64,000 bases of DNA from Lytechinus pictus (lineage: Eukaryota; Echinodermata; Echinoidea; Temnopleuroida; Toxopneustidae). Position 1 is the stretch's first letter. Every line of letters begins with the position of its first letter. The position numbers were made by a program, and so were the translations under genes. Positions 12,591 through 25,611 of the stretch are shown in pieces. The notes beneath the pieces were generated by a model. The model was not told the DNA's origin. It made no database searches and was given only the letters and a program-made list of their open reading frames with translations. The stretch is taken from NCBI RefSeq assembly GCF_037042905.1, contig NC_087251.1:37630373-37694372 (forward strand), given 5' to 3'.

Positions 12591-12842
12591 AATATTGATC
12601 GGGAGAGTGGTGGAGAGAGAAAGCAAAGGGGAAGGAGACGAGAGGGAGAGAGTGGTGAAGAGAGAAAGCGGAGGGAGAGTGTGGTGGAGAGAGAAAGCGA
12701 AGGGTAAGGAGAGTGGAGTGAGAGAGGAGAGTGGTCGAGAGAGAAAGGTAATGGGCAGGAGAGGAAGGGAGAGAGAGGCAGAGAGTGTCGGATAAATAAG
12801 CGAAGAGAAGGGGAAGGAGACGGAAAGGAAGAGAGAGGAGTG
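12591..12842. repeat. Polypurine (GAGAGN)n low-complexity tract
   Basis: About 250 bp of almost pure purine on the + strand, built from diverged units such as GAGAGTGGTGAAGAGAGAAAGC. Minus-strand open frames of up to 227 codons across it are leucine/serine-rich low-complexity readings of the complement and are not credible genes. Confidence 0.85.
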
Positions 12843-13925
12843 ACTGGAGGACCACATAGATACATTAAATGTGAAGCCCATAGAAAGGTTGATACAGTGC
12901 ATTGCTTATGTTGGTGGATGCTACTTTCCCCTCATTGCTCAACTTGTTTAGTATAGTAAAGGCTAGAACATGACTTTTCATTGGTAGAAGAAACTTGTGA
13001 TAGGCTTTAGAAAGTAGGTTGTGCAGAATCAAGGTACTACAGATATATTTTTCTAATTTTGAAACAGAAAAAGTAAAAAACAGAATATGGAGCCAAAACT
13101 GATTCTGATTATGTGATTTTAAACAGAAAAATTGATGTTTATCAATAAGTTGTATCAGGATTTAAATAAAATCAAACATTTGAAAAACAAACTGTATTTT
13201 CATTTTACTGTTATTTACAAAATTATTGTTTTCTATAATTTCTCTGTGTAATGGAAAGTCAACGTTGTTTTAGACTTTTTTTTTATTGTAAAAGACCCAA
13301 TAAGAAAATTAAACACTTGTTTGCATTTAGTTTTATTTTTTTAAGACAAAATAGAAAAGTGATCACCTATTTTGTATTTCTTTTCCTGTTTTTGTTTTTG
13401 AGTCGACAAAATATAAAATTAATCACCTTTTCTGATTTTCTCCTGTTTTTGTTGTTGTTGTTGCCAGGCCTGTATTATACAGGTTGCATGTACAGTAATA
13501 CCCGGTACATAGGCCTTTAACTTGTATACAGCCCTACCTGTTATACCTACATGTCCTAGAAATGGATGGGTTCCTGTACAAAGCCAATAAACAACTAAAT
13601 TCAGTTGGCGACAGGTTAAGGGAAGTTAGTATCTTTACACAGGATTCAAAGTCAATCCCTTTTCCAGTTTCTGTTGTTATTACTTTTGCAAACCTTAAGG
13701 TTAGACAGGAATCGTCAGAGCTTTGAAATTTAAACGACCATTCATGCATCGATAGAAAATTCATATCTCAATATGTACACCATACATGGAAGAATTCTTC
13801 TGGTATGCGCAGCTCTCCATGCAAAAAAAAAAAACATCCACAAGGCAGTAGGCCCTATTATGCATTGTGCGTGGCAAATGGTCCAGGTGAAAATTAATAT
13901 AATATGACACTTTCTGGGCCTACTC

Positions 13926-14518
13926 TTTAAAGGACAAGTCCACCCCAACAAAAAGTTGATTTGAATAAAAAGAGAAAAATCCAAAAAGCGTAACACTGAA
14001 AATTTCATTGAAATCGGATGTATAATAAGAAAGTTATGACTTTTTAAAGTTTCGCTTAATTTCACAAAACATTTCTATTCACATCCTGGTCGGTATGCAA
14101 ATGAGGAGACTTATGACGTCATCCACTCACTATTTCTTTTGTACTTTATTATGTGAAATATGAAATATTCTAATTTTCTCCTCATTGTCAAGTGAAACAA
14201 CGATTAATTCCTCCCTGAACATATGGAGTAAGCATTGTTTGATACTATATGTGTCAGTCAAGTTGGTCCTTGTTGTCAAATCTGTAAAAAATAAAAATTG
14301 TATAATTCGAACAATAAAAAACAAATGAAATAGTGAGTGATGGACATCATCGACTGATTCATTGCATATCACTGTTTTGTGAAAAATAAGCGAAACTTTA
14401 AAATTCCATAACTTTCTTATTTTACATCCGATTTTGATGAAATTTTCAGCTTTATGCTAGTTTGATTTTTCTCTATTTATTCAAATCAACATTTTTCTGG
14501 GGTGGACTTGACCTTTAA
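13926..14518. mobile_element. Foldback MITE, family A copy 3
   Basis: TTTAAAGGACAAGTCCACCC at the left and CTGGGGTGGACTTGACCTTT at the right, with the AAAATCGGATGTAAAATAAG-type block in both arms in opposite orientation. It is about 593 bp. The sequence that follows (14516-14660) resembles the dispersed repeat fragment at 3960. Confidence 0.9.
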
Positions 14519-14659
14519 GCTCACCAGCCAAACTTTGCTTCATTGTATTACAGTTTAGATTGAACCCTATGGCAATTTCAGGGGCTTTTTTTTAATTCTC
14601 CAAGGCTCTTGGGGTGAATTTGGGGGTGAATTAACCATGAGCCCCTGTTTAATTTGTCA

Positions 14660-16733
14660 TGGGCAAACCTCGATGATTCTTTGCTTTAACAAATTTTAAA
14701 AAAAGATATTGATTATTCACTAGATCTAAATTCTGTTATAAATATCAAAGCATTTATGTAGCTCTCCTACTGCTGAAGCTTATCTCCAGAGTTGAAATCT
14801 AGTTTTGGTTGCAAAAATAATTTTGGTCTGATTCTGATATAGTCTCAAATTATCCACCTTGATTTTTTTTTTTTACACATTTGACATCTGATATTTATGC
14901 CCATGATTTCTGTTGAATTTCAGGGTAAACTTTACATTTTATTTTCTTTGATATATACAGTGTATAAATCATTAACGTCACCTTTGACCTACTAATATTC
15001 ACTCTTGTGGGACAAGTAACTGGTGGTTACATGTATCTGTACATTTTTTCAGCCATGTGAATTTGGGATTTTATGTACCCTGGTCAAGAGATAAAAACAA
15101 CAATGCTTCATTACCAAGGGATGTTAAAAATCTCAGCATCTTAGTTTAACTTTTAAAATTGCCAAGGGACGTTTCAGCATTTCAGTTTTGCTTTTAAATA
15201 TTGCCAATGCTACTGAATACAGTAAATTCTAATGAAAACTGCCCCTTGGGCCTACCAAATACACTCACTTGATTAATTACATATTCATACTGATAAAAAT
15301 TTGTGCATCTTATATAGCTAAATAAAAAAAAAGTATTGACATCTATAAGCCTTTAATTTCCCAGAAGGCTTCATTCAATCATTTCAATCCAATCCTTTCT
15401 GTCACGAATACCATCCAAATAATCAGTGTATGGAAGGTTGCGCATTAAGTGTTTATTAGAATCATAGTCAGTGACATTCATCAATAGTGTTTGACCTTGA
15501 TCTCTATGCACATGAATCCAGACTAGAGTACAGTAGTCGTGATTAAGATCTTACTGAAGTCTAACTTGTCATTCAGAATAATTACTTGTGTCAGTGTTCC
15601 AAGCTGACTATGACTAATACTGAGTGGCTCTTTAAAAATAACTGTATCTTGCAGTGCCCTGTAAATTTATTATGCAGATTTGGGTTGAATAAACAGTAGA
15701 CAGGAAACCAGTGTCGCTCAGTGTTGTTTTAATCCGCTGTGAAAGCCAACGAGAGATTCACATTGTCAGTTAAATTCTAACGAAGTCTTTCCTGATAACC
15801 ATTTATCATTTTTTAACCAATTCGAAAACAATGAAGGGCTGCATAGAATAATTTGGCGTTCCAAGTTTAATTAGCATTTTTGGTCACTAGAGAAAAGCCC
15901 TAAACTACGTTCTGTACAGTCTGATATCTGCTATACGAAAGACATTTTGTGTAGTAGTCTTTTAAAAAAAGAGCAAGTTGCGATGCCAAAAAAATAATTC
16001 CCTTGGCTATGTGAGGTGATATTTGAAAATTTGTAAATCTGTTGGAGTTTAAAATATTCATGAATCAGTTATAAATTTGAGTGTGTGGAGCAAAAATTTA
16101 CTCTACATCTTTAGGTCCGTAACTCCTATTCTTGTTTCTGGAATGATAAGTTTGGAGAAATAATTTGTTATACTATGTTTACAATTTTATTGATACTATC
16201 CATTCTGAATCATCCAGGACCTAAATTCAAGGTATGGATTTTTATTTTGTTGTTTATGGCACAATTGCATGTATCAATGATACATAAACCTGCTTTATAG
16301 CATATATCTAAGAAAAACAAAAAAAAACTCCAATGCAGTGATCGTGCAATTCCTGATCACTGCAGAAACAGGAAATCTGTCCACTTTTTCTGGATTGTCA
16401 GAGAATTGACAACTCGTCAGTGCTGACATCATTCATGACATCATTCAAAATTGTAAATATTTCCTGGACAACTTCTCCTATTATCAATACACTCTTATTT
16501 CCTTGGAAATGTTTCAGTGGCTAGAGGTGATTATTTTGCCATCACGAATGCTAAGAAAGCATGAAAGCTTCATTGCTTTTCAATGTTTTTGCCATTTTTG
16601 ATTGATTACAATCCAATGGTAAAAACCAAAAAGTGTGTTTTCATATCAGTTTATGTAATTTGTATAAAGGATGTTAGGCAAATCTCAATGAGATCCCCCT
16701 CCCCCATTATCCCTTTACTTTTTGTCTCGCCTC
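14660..16733. other. Intronic DNA, no recognised feature
   Basis: AT-rich sequence without clear tandem, inverted or coding structure. Confidence 0.4.
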
Positions 16734-17530
16734 CATAGCAGAGCAAGACTATATGTAGGCGCCGCTTTTCTGATGGCGGCGTCGGCATCAAATCTTAACC
16801 TAAGGTTAAGTTTTTGAAATGACATTATAAATGGACCTAGTTCATGAAACATGGACATAAGAGTAATCAAGTATTACTGAACATCCCGCTTGAATTTCAG
16901 GTCACGCAACCAAGGTCAAAGGTAATTTAGGGTCAATGAACTCGTGAATTTCCATCATAACTTTGAACGTTTATAGAGCTAGTTCATAAAACTTGGACAT
17001 AAGAGTAATCAAGTATCTCTGAACATCCTGTGCAAGTTTCAGGTCGGTCACATGATCAAGGTCAAAGGTAATTTAGGGTCAATGAAGTTTTGCTATGTTG
17101 AGGGTATTTATTGAACTACCATCGTAACTTTGAACGTTAATGGATCTACTTTCTAAAACTTGGACATAAGAGTAATCAAGTATGGCTGAACATCCTTTGT
17201 GAGTTTCAGGTCACACGACCAAGGTCGAAGGTCATTTAAGGTCGATGAACTTTGGCCAAGTTGTAGGTAATTGTTGAATTGCCATCATAACTTTGAAAGG
17301 TTATGGATATACATGTAGTTGATGAAATGTGGACATAGGGGTAATCCAGTATTATTGCTCATCTTGCACAAGTCGTAGGTCACTTGATCAAGGTCAAATG
17401 TCATTTAGGGTCAATGAACGTAGTAGCATGTTATTATAAGAATGGTGTCTTTTTGTGAATAATTGTTTCATAGTCATAATTTTCAAAGTCAGCACTGCTG
17501 CTATATTGAATCGCGTAATGCAGGCGAGAC
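16734..17530. mobile_element. GTCTCGCCT-ended element with internal ~150-170 bp tandem units
   Basis: Ends are GTCTCGCCT (left) and AGGCGAGAC (right), a 9 bp inverted repeat. The interior has about four diverged direct repeats marked by GGACATAAGAGTAATCAAGT (near 16853, 16995, 17161 and, decayed, 17332), each followed by a GAACATCC-TTTCAGGTCA-AAGGTCAAAGGT-GGGTCAATGAA series. Spacing is about 145-170 bp. This tandem motif is one I associate with echinoderm and hemichordate genomes (recollection, not searched). No coding content. Confidence 0.75.
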
Positions 17531-20123
17531 TGACAGATGCACTCCACTTGTTTTAATTACACTTCCATACACATGTAATGTTCATTGCAGGATCATCTCA
17601 ACAGAAATATCAATTTTATTTACTTTATGCTGTTCCTGCACTTTTTTTTCAAAAGGCTTGTTGCAAAAAAGAATACATGTGATGACACCATGTGTTGACA
17701 CCATTGACACTGCATCAAAAGCAATGTAACCTTTCTACCGCACCCACCCCCGTGTATGTCAATAGCCTGACCAGTGTGTGATAATGCAGGCCCCAGCTGT
17801 GTACATTCATATTGTTACTATTCGCCCATGACAGACAAATCAATTCGATCACTGAACTTGATGTATATGATTGAATTGAAAAATCTGTCACCACCCAACA
17901 CGAGTGGTAAAATTATACAATCCTGGTATGAACACATACACATGTAGTACAGTGAAGATCAATTATACATACTATGTTAATTTGTCTCCATTCAAATGTA
18001 GATCCTATTATCCCTTTCACAATCTACATGTATTGCAAGCAACTATGTTATGAGTAGGCATATGTGTACACTAGGCAAATAATGAATTTTCATAATTTGG
18101 GGACTACTTTTGACAACCTACTGCTACAGTATAATCAATCTGCAACATTGGATAAGCTTTAATATTGCTGTGAATGGGAATCTCCCAGTGCTCTTTTTCT
18201 TATTTTCCAAGTCTTTTGTGCACTTTGGGGCAAAATTGCCCTGAGCATTATACACTTACTCAGCATGCAGGTGTGTTTAATTAATGATGAACGTTAAATT
18301 TAACTCGAGTATTACATCACGTTTTTGTCTCTTTGTTTTCCTTTCCTAGATCAATGTTTTGATATTCATTTAAATCTAGAATTAACATCTAAATAGCCTC
18401 TTTCCAGAGAAAATTGATAATGTTTTAGTACATCGTAGGTTGTACAAAAGAATAAAAACTTAATTAGTACAATGAGATCTGTATTTATGAATATATGTAG
18501 TTGAAAAAGAATTGCACAAATACATAATGAAATTGAAAGAATAATTAAGTGTAATGTAGTCACTTCTTCAAGTTTCCTTTAAAATATTCAACATGATACT
18601 TTATATCCTTTTGAATATCATGTAGAGTCTAAGATGTCAACACCTTGCATCTCCCATCCCAAAGAATGGGATTTATTCCAAGTATTTTTGATAAAAAATG
18701 AAGTGGTCTTTTCCATGATTCACTCAGAGCGATCACAGTTGAAGGGATAAGAAAGAGGGCACAGGTTCAAAGAATTTAATGAGCCAGAAATGCCAGAATT
18801 GATAATTATCACCATTTTTCTGATTGTAGAATAGATAGTCAATAGCAGCTTCCGTCTGCTGCCTTCAATGTACATGCAGCTTAGTTTTTGGTGCTCATTC
18901 CGTTTATAATGGGGTTTGTATTCTGCCATTCTGTTTTGTTAAGAACCGATGAGGCATGATTGAATGAAATTGAAATTTGTCTTTTCCTCTCCATCTTCCA
19001 TTTGAGTTGATGGTTCCTTTATATATCGGCCCAAGTTTGCTTAAAAGTGGAGAGATTTTTGCCTGTTAGCCTGCCTCGTGATTCAGTTTGAGATTCAAGA
19101 ACCCCATCCCTAACAGCCCAAGTGGGTAGTCCAGTTTGGCCTAACATCCTAACATACCTTAAAATAAAAAAAACAAAAAAACAGGGAGACTCATTATCCC
19201 TGTCCCCCCCCCCCCTTCAATAGCAGACCAAGATTAAAATTTACATTATCCCTGCCCCCCCCCAGGTCTATTGGGATGGGGGAAGGGATAATTTAATTGT
19301 CAAGTCTTTTTCTTTAAAGGAGGAGAGTTTTGAGAAGCATTTGCAAAGCAATATGGTATCCCAAACCAAATTTGAGTATTACAGCTTATACTTAATTTGC
19401 GAAGTTGATTGTGAAAGGTGACCTCGAAAATTAACCCCATGAAACGGCTCTGCTGTTATAACTGCCTCTTCAAATGATTTCAAGAGTGGCAGGATAATTA
19501 CAACATTTGGTTGATTTGGAAGGGACTTCTCACTCTTTCTTGCTTTATTCCAGGTTGTTTTCCAACCTCAAACCAGGAAACATACATTTGAGACTCAGAT
19601 TTCGTGTCAACAATTAAATACTGCTCGAAGTGAAAGTTATATCTGAATGTACATTTTCAGTAAAAAAACACAACTCTTTACATGCATGTTGCTTAATGTA
19701 CATGTAATTATGTGTATTTTTTAGATGCCATATTTTAATCAAACAATGTTTACTGCATGATACAAAATTTTATTAACTTTGATTTAATTTGTCCCCAAAA
19801 CAAGTCAAATGCATGTATAAGTACATTGTATCCATTACTTAAATGAGACAAAAAGGTACATTGTAGATGGAAATTATTCCACATTTAAGCTTTGATACAT
19901 TAAGATGTAGATAAATTGAGACTAAGTGTACTTATCACTCATGGGTATGAGCCATCCATTTTGATATTGAAAAAAAGCTTTTGATTTTCTTTTCACCGAA
20001 TTCCCTTTAGGGTCGAAAATTCATGCATTATGCGAATTTTCAAACGATGCATCACATGTCTAGTCATCCATGTACATGAGAGAACCAATTTGACTGATCC
20101 TGACCTGCGCTGCAGTCATTTTA
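17531..20123. other. Intronic DNA with C-tracts
   Basis: Mostly unremarkable AT-rich sequence. Around 19196-19300 are two C-runs in a short duplicated context (ATTATCCCTG-Cn), with the inverted word GGGATAATTTAA just after, suggesting a small decayed inverted repeat. Nothing coding. Confidence 0.4.
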
Positions 20124-21574
20124 TATGCTTTCACACTGCATTTCCTTAACCCCATACAATCCTTAACCCCAGACTTTCTTTAACCCCATACTATCTTTTT
20201 TTGGTTTCACACTGTCATTCTTAACTCCGTACTATTTTCATAGCTAGGGTCAACTCCTTAACCCCTGACTATTGCACAGTTCATGAATATTGATGATTTT
20301 GCCACACAGTGCGTGATTAACCTTCAGTTTCGTCTACTGTGATTGGCTAATGCTTAGCCCCATTTTTCCTTAGCCCGGTTTCGTTTCACACTGCATCTTT
20401 TAGCACCACAATTGTGGTGTTAGCACCACAATAAGCCCGCTAACCATGTTTTTTTAGCAGGGCCAGATAGTACCATACTATTTACCGTGCTAGCCCACTT
20501 AGCTAAAATGTAGTGTGAAACCGAAGTGGGCTAAGCCAAGGCTCCACCAAAACCTTCAAATAATTTTTTTTGGTGGCCCGATATTAAAGTTTGGTGGCCC
20601 GAAAAATATAAAGAAAAACATTAAAAATGAATAAATGGGTATAAATGGTTTAACCACTGTAAAAAAATGAAAGAAAATAAAACGGCAAAAAAGTGTGAGA
20701 AAATTCCTTCCCTAAATTTGCCAAAATGTTGGAAAAATTCACATTTCATATCAATGAAATGCCTTCCCAAAGTATTTACTTTCTCAAGAGAAGTCATTTA
20801 TAAACAAAAAAAAATAACTGTCTGTTTATTTTTGGCTAGAAAAGACCGGAAAAGACACAGCTTCGAAAGAAACCAAGTAACAACATACATACAAATGCAC
20901 ATGTGGGACTGTACTGTACTCACCTATGTGTTTTTATGTGTATTATTTTCATTTGGAAATCGGTCTTTTTGAGTCAAAAGAGAGGTCATGATTCCTCTTT
21001 TTAATGCTTGCAAATAATCAGGATACACCAAATTTTAGCAAAAAGGTCTGTAGAAGGGCATTTCATTGGAGTGAAATTTGACTTTGACTTGGATTTTCAC
21101 AGTTCTGTGGAAGATTTCTTAGCAGCAACATTTCGTATTACAGCTCCCTGAGTCTGAATAGGCTGCTAATGCACAGCTGCTTCAAGCATGCAAATCTCAC
21201 GCCAGCCGGCCGGATAAAAGCTACTTACTGCTATAGCGGTAGGCCAACTTTGTGTGTGTGTTTGTGTGTAGATCAACAAAAAGGGCGCATGACGAACTGG
21301 CTTGCAATTTGAACTGTAGAAAGTTGATAAATGCGTGCAAAATGGGGAGAAAAATTGCGCTATTCTGAAAATTATTGGTTGCCCGATTCAGGCCACCAAA
21401 ACTTAATATTTTTTCAATAATGGTTGCCCGAAGTGAATTTCTGGTGGCCCCGGGCCACCGCTAATGTCGAGCCTTGGCTAAGCCTAACCTTGGGAAATTG
21501 GTGGGGCTAAGACCCCCCCTTAGCCCCACCAATTTCCTGGGGTAAAGGAAAATAAGTGCTGTGTGAAAAGCATA
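20124..21574. mobile_element. TATGCTTTCACACTGCA-ended transposon, family E copy 1 (interrupted)
   Basis: The left terminus TATGCTTTCACACTGCA is mirrored by the right terminus GCTGTGTGAAAAGCATA. Subterminal CCTTAACCCCATAC-type words and GCTTAGCCCC / GGGGCTAAG words occur in both orientations, so the ~510 bp element proper is strongly self-complementary. It is split at 20538 by a family D element. A second copy, also interrupted, is at 53999-55211. No transposase. Confidence 0.85.
20538..21475. mobile_element. Nested family D element, copy 1 (AAGGCTC...GAGCCTT), 938 bp
   Basis: Inserted in the family E element and flanked by a perfect 9 bp direct repeat GGCTAAGCC (20529-20537, 21476-21484). 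The ends are AAGGCTCCACC and the inverse GTCGAGCCTT. Near both ends, short direct repeats carry GGTGGCCCG or GTTGCCCG. The interior shares words such as CGAAAGAAACCAAGT with the larger copy at 23381. No open frame of convincing length. A Mutator-like origin would suit the 9 bp duplication, but an 8 bp hAT type is possible. Confidence 0.8.
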
Positions 21575-21599
21575 TTACAGGTTGAAGTTTATTTCAGCT

Positions 21600-21900
21600 C
21601 TTCAACGATAATAATAATCTGCTATTTTACAACATCTTTAAGTGCTTTACGTGTCATTTCTCTGGTCATTATATTCAGACCTGTCCACAATGTACATGCA
21701 CTTTCTGCCTTCGCAGGGGAGCATTCAAGCAATAGCAATACGAGGGTTACAATCGCTTTAGTTTCCACACCCTACCAGGTACTCTGGGTACACCTGGGTG
21801 GAGAATTGCGAAGTTTGGTAGACTGATGCCTTGCCAGAGGATGCTTCTGCTGCGTTGAGACACGAACACACCCGTCTGATTAAAAGACAATTGTAGAAAC
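21600..21900. repeat. Degenerate SINE-like repeat (AATAATAAT...GTGCTTTACG)
   Basis: Contains AATAATAATCTGC followed by AAGTGCTTTACG, then TACCAGGTACTCTGGGTACA and TGATGCCTTGCCAGAGGATG. The last portion is the reverse-orientation counterpart of the TCCTTTGGCAAGGCG segment in the tRNA-derived SINE at 35763. A decayed SINE copy on the opposite strand is the simplest reading. Confidence 0.5.
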
Positions 21901-23380
21901 CATTACATGACAACACTTTCTCAACATTGTCTCTATTAAATACTAGTCTGATTCTTTAGACCTATGTATTTTTTTTTCTTCATAGAGTTCTGTACACAGT
22001 GCTATAGTAGTCTTCGATTTTACCAACCCTTTCAATGCTTCAGTATTGCCAGCTAATACATTGGTGTGGATCATTATTTTACACAGTGAGCTCGCTCTTC
22101 CTCCTTTCCTGTTTGGAATATCGTGTGTGAAGTCGTAAATTAAAACCTTTTATTGGAAGTATCAGTTTTGGTCTGCTGTGGTGCTTACGTAGATCTGACT
22201 GTCATACCCTGCTGCCACAGCGCGCCTGTAGCTACCCATCCGTGTAGTGACTGTCTTTGATAAGCAATGTAATTTGCATCTTGGTTGTAATTAAGATTGC
22301 AGATCATGTCACTCTACTGTCCTGTCATATAACATGTAGATGTAATGAGGTTGCTTGATGTAGAAAGTGTATCCTGATAATACTCCTGTGGGATATTGCT
22401 GAGTATGCAGTCTTATTGTGTATCAAAGACTGAAGTACTTTAAATAATATGAAAATCATATTCAGGAGAGGGAGGGGGGGTAATCTTGATTTTATTTGAT
22501 TTCTGTTGAATGTACAATTGCAATTTTGCACCTGAGGCTTTGAATTTGGAATTCATTATTATAATGGTGTATTGGCATTCATGAAGATATTGAACTTGAT
22601 ATCTTAAGTTCCTATCAAAGACAATTGATTTTTTTTTCACAAATAGGGCCTAATTTATAGGAGAAAGTATTTCATCAGATTTTAAAGTTTAAACTTACTT
22701 TTGTCTCTTAATATTGTATTTGATTTTCTTGAAATATTAAGGAGTAAGATGATTTCAAATGGCAACTGAATGGATACACTTCTTTCGTACAGGTGGCCAA
22801 TTTTTTTGTTGGTCAGTTAGCCGCCAGCATTCTTTAGTATACCATACTCAATCCTCTGATTTACAAAATCGTGAGGTCATATTTTTGTACTACAGAACAA
22901 GGTATGCATGATACATGTATATTTCTATAGAGCCCTGTCCAAAAGATCAGCAGTAAGAAAAAAAAACAATTTGTAATATTTTTTTTTAGCGTTACCATAA
23001 TCTCTAGGTTTGTCTGTTGAATGTACAAGCTCAACCATCCCTTTGAGTACACTGGTTCAAATGACAATATTTACTAGAAGTGGAATCAAATTTCAATTGG
23101 AACATTGCAACCAATGCATTGATTTGATGTCTTTCAGCTTTCTAAAGTGTATGCACGTTGTAAACCAAAGGCAAGTTCTGAAGTCCAAAGGTCAAAGATA
23201 TATTTTGTTTCACTTCCCAAGGTTGTAAAGGCCTATAATTGGGTGTCCTAATTCCTTGGTTGTGGATTTGTTTGACATATTGTGACATTTCAATGGTTTT
23301 ATATACTGAGTAGTGATTAAGCAGGCTTGTTGGCCCTAACTTTCATATTAATTAGGAGATTATAAATAATACACTAAATC

Positions 23381-25479
23381 AGGGCTCCACACTAACCCTT
23401 TTTTTCTACTGGTCCAACCTATTCATGTCGGACCAGTAAATACCCAGTTTTTCCATTTTTTACTGGTCCGAACCTAAAATCTACTGGTCCCCAAAATAAA
23501 GAAAACATTAAAAAAAGGCGTGAGTTTATTTTGCTGTCCTTTCTTGTTACCCCCCCCAAAAAAAAATGAAGGAATGAAAGACAAAAAGAAACAAAGGAAG
23601 AAATAATAAAAGAAAGGAAGGAAGAACACATAAAAGGTAAAGAAAGGATAGATGTGAAGGAAGGAAAAAAGAAAGAAAGAAAGAAAGAACAAAAGAAAAA
23701 AAGGAAAGAAAGAAAAAACAAAAGACAGAAAGTAATGAAAAAAGGAAAGAAGCAATAAAATAAGAAAGAAAGGGTATAAGGAAAGATGGAAAGAAGGAAA
23801 AAAGATAGAAAGAAAGAAAGAAAGAAAGGAAGAAAAAGGGTAAAGACAGGATAAATGTGAAGGAAGGAAAAAAAGAAAGAACTGAAGAGGGAAAGGAAGG
23901 AAGGAAAGAAAGAACAAAAATAAGAAAGAAAGAACAAAAGAAAAAGAAGAAATAAAGGAATGAAGGAAAGAAAGAAAGAAGGAAAGAAATGAAGCAAGCA
24001 ATATAGAAAGAAAGAACAAAAGACAGAAAGAAGGAAAGAAGCAATAAAAAAAGAAAGAAAGGGTAAAAGGAGAGATGGAAAGAAGGAAAAAAGAAAGAAA
24101 GTATTGAAAGAAGGAAGAAATAAAGAAAGGTAAAATGATAGATAGAAGGAAAGAAGGAAGCAAGCAAGCAAGCAATAGAAAAAAGAAAGAAAATGTAAAA
24201 TAGATGAAAGTAAGAAAAAAAAGAAAGACCGAAAGACAAAGAAAGGAAGGAATGAGGGAAAAAAAGAACGAAAGAAGAAAGAAAAGGAAGCAAGCAGTAA
24301 AAAAAAAAAAAAGGTAAAAGGATAGATGAAATGAAGGGAAAAAAGATAGAACAGAAAGGAAGGAATGAATGAAAGAAAGAGAGAAAGGGCTGAAAGAAGG
24401 AAGAAATAAAAAACAGGAAATGGTAAAGAAAGGATGGATGGAATGAAGAAAGAAACAAAGAATGAAGGAAAGAAAGGGAAAAAAGAAGGAAAGGAAGAAA
24501 GAAAGAAGAGATAAATATAGGATGGATGGACTCAAGAATAAAAGAAAGAAAGAAATCAAAAAAGAAAGAGAAAAAGAAATAGAGAAAAATGTTAAAAGGA
24601 CAGAAAGAATGAAAGAACGAAAGACAAAGAATAATTAAAAAAGAAAGACAGTAACAAAAAAAATTAAAGAAGAGAGGGAAGAAACAAAGAAAGATTGAAA
24701 AGAAAGAAGGAAAGAAAGATAGAAAGAAAACAGAGGAAGAAAGCTAAAACTATCATAAATAAATTATCAGTTTCTTTTTGGCTCAATTAAGATATAGCTA
24801 CGAAAGAAACCAAGTGTATCAACACACACACAAATGCATATGTGGGGCTATCATGTATTCAGACGATATCACTCAAAACCCGATCACTTTGAACTAAAAC
24901 AGAAGTGAAAATTTCTCCTTTTACTGCTTACAAATGACAGTTACCCCAATTTTTTGGAAATATGGACATTATAAGAGCTTTTCATTAGTGTGAAATGTGA
25001 ATTTTGACCGTTCTGTGAGAGATTTCTGCCAGAGGTTTGCCAAGCTTCGCCAAGCTTCGTTCGTGCAGCCAGTAGAAAATTCACCATGTGGGCTGTGTGG
25101 CTGGCTAGCAATATGTATACTGTATGTTACCCTAGTAAAAATTGCATGCGATTCATTCTGTGTGTATTCTGTGTGTGAATGACCAAATTTAACGGGAGGA
25201 AAATGGTTTGCAATTTGAGTCATGGAATATTTTTTATGTTTATGTTGGACTAGTGAATTTGACCATTTCTGGAAAAGTTACTGGCCCAACAATGGTTTTT
25301 ATTACTGTTTATGTCGGACCCATAAATCTTGCTATTTTTGGAAAAATTACCGGCCCGACAATGATATTTTCTTACTGGTCTTGTCGGACCAGTAAATCTT
25401 GCTATTTCTGAAAATCTACCGGCCCGACAGTGATTTTTACCGGTCTGGGACCGTCGGACCGGCGCTAGTGTCGAGCCCT
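23381..25479. mobile_element. Family D element, copy 2, 2.1 kb, expanded by polypurine DNA
   Basis: The left end AGGGCTCCACACTAACCC matches the right end read in reverse (AGGGCTCGACACTAGCGCC). The flanks CACTAAATC and GACTAAATT agree at 7 of 9 positions, a decayed target duplication. The 3' part holds about four tandem units of ~65-75 bp built around GTCGGACCAGTAAATCTTGC and TACCGGCCCGACA, with diverged counterparts (ACTGGTCC...GGACCAGTAAA) at the 5' end. The middle is the purine tract listed separately. The region 24770-25030 aligns by eye with 20810-21120 of copy 1. Confidence 0.8.
23560..24760. repeat. 1.2 kb (GAAA)n/(GGAA)n polypurine tract
   Basis: The + strand is almost entirely A and G for ~1.2 kb, with diverged GAAAGAAA, GGAAGGAA and GGTAAA(A)GGATAGATG-type modules recurring several times. 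Three minus-strand open frames of 250-361 codons across it translate to Ser/Phe/Leu repeats and are artefacts. It lies wholly inside the family D copy and explains most of its extra length. Confidence 0.9.
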
Positions 25480-25611
25480 GACTAAATTCAGTATTTTCCA
25501 AGCTTTGGCTTTGAAATTACTTGTCTTGTATTGGGTGAAAGTTTGTCACCTGTGTCAATATCAAAGGCAGCAGGGGGTGTTTCTTGAAACAAATAATGAT
25601 TTCTCATCCCG

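Noticed and set aside
12172..12902. Minus-strand open frames of 107-227 codons
   Set aside because: They largely cover the GAGAG purine tract, with Leu/Ser/Pro low complexity and no domain or splice evidence.
23419..24559. Three overlapping minus-strand open frames of 250-361 codons
   Set aside because: They read the complement of the GAAA/GGAA polypurine tract and give Ser/Phe/Leu repeats in all three frames, so they are low-complexity artefacts.
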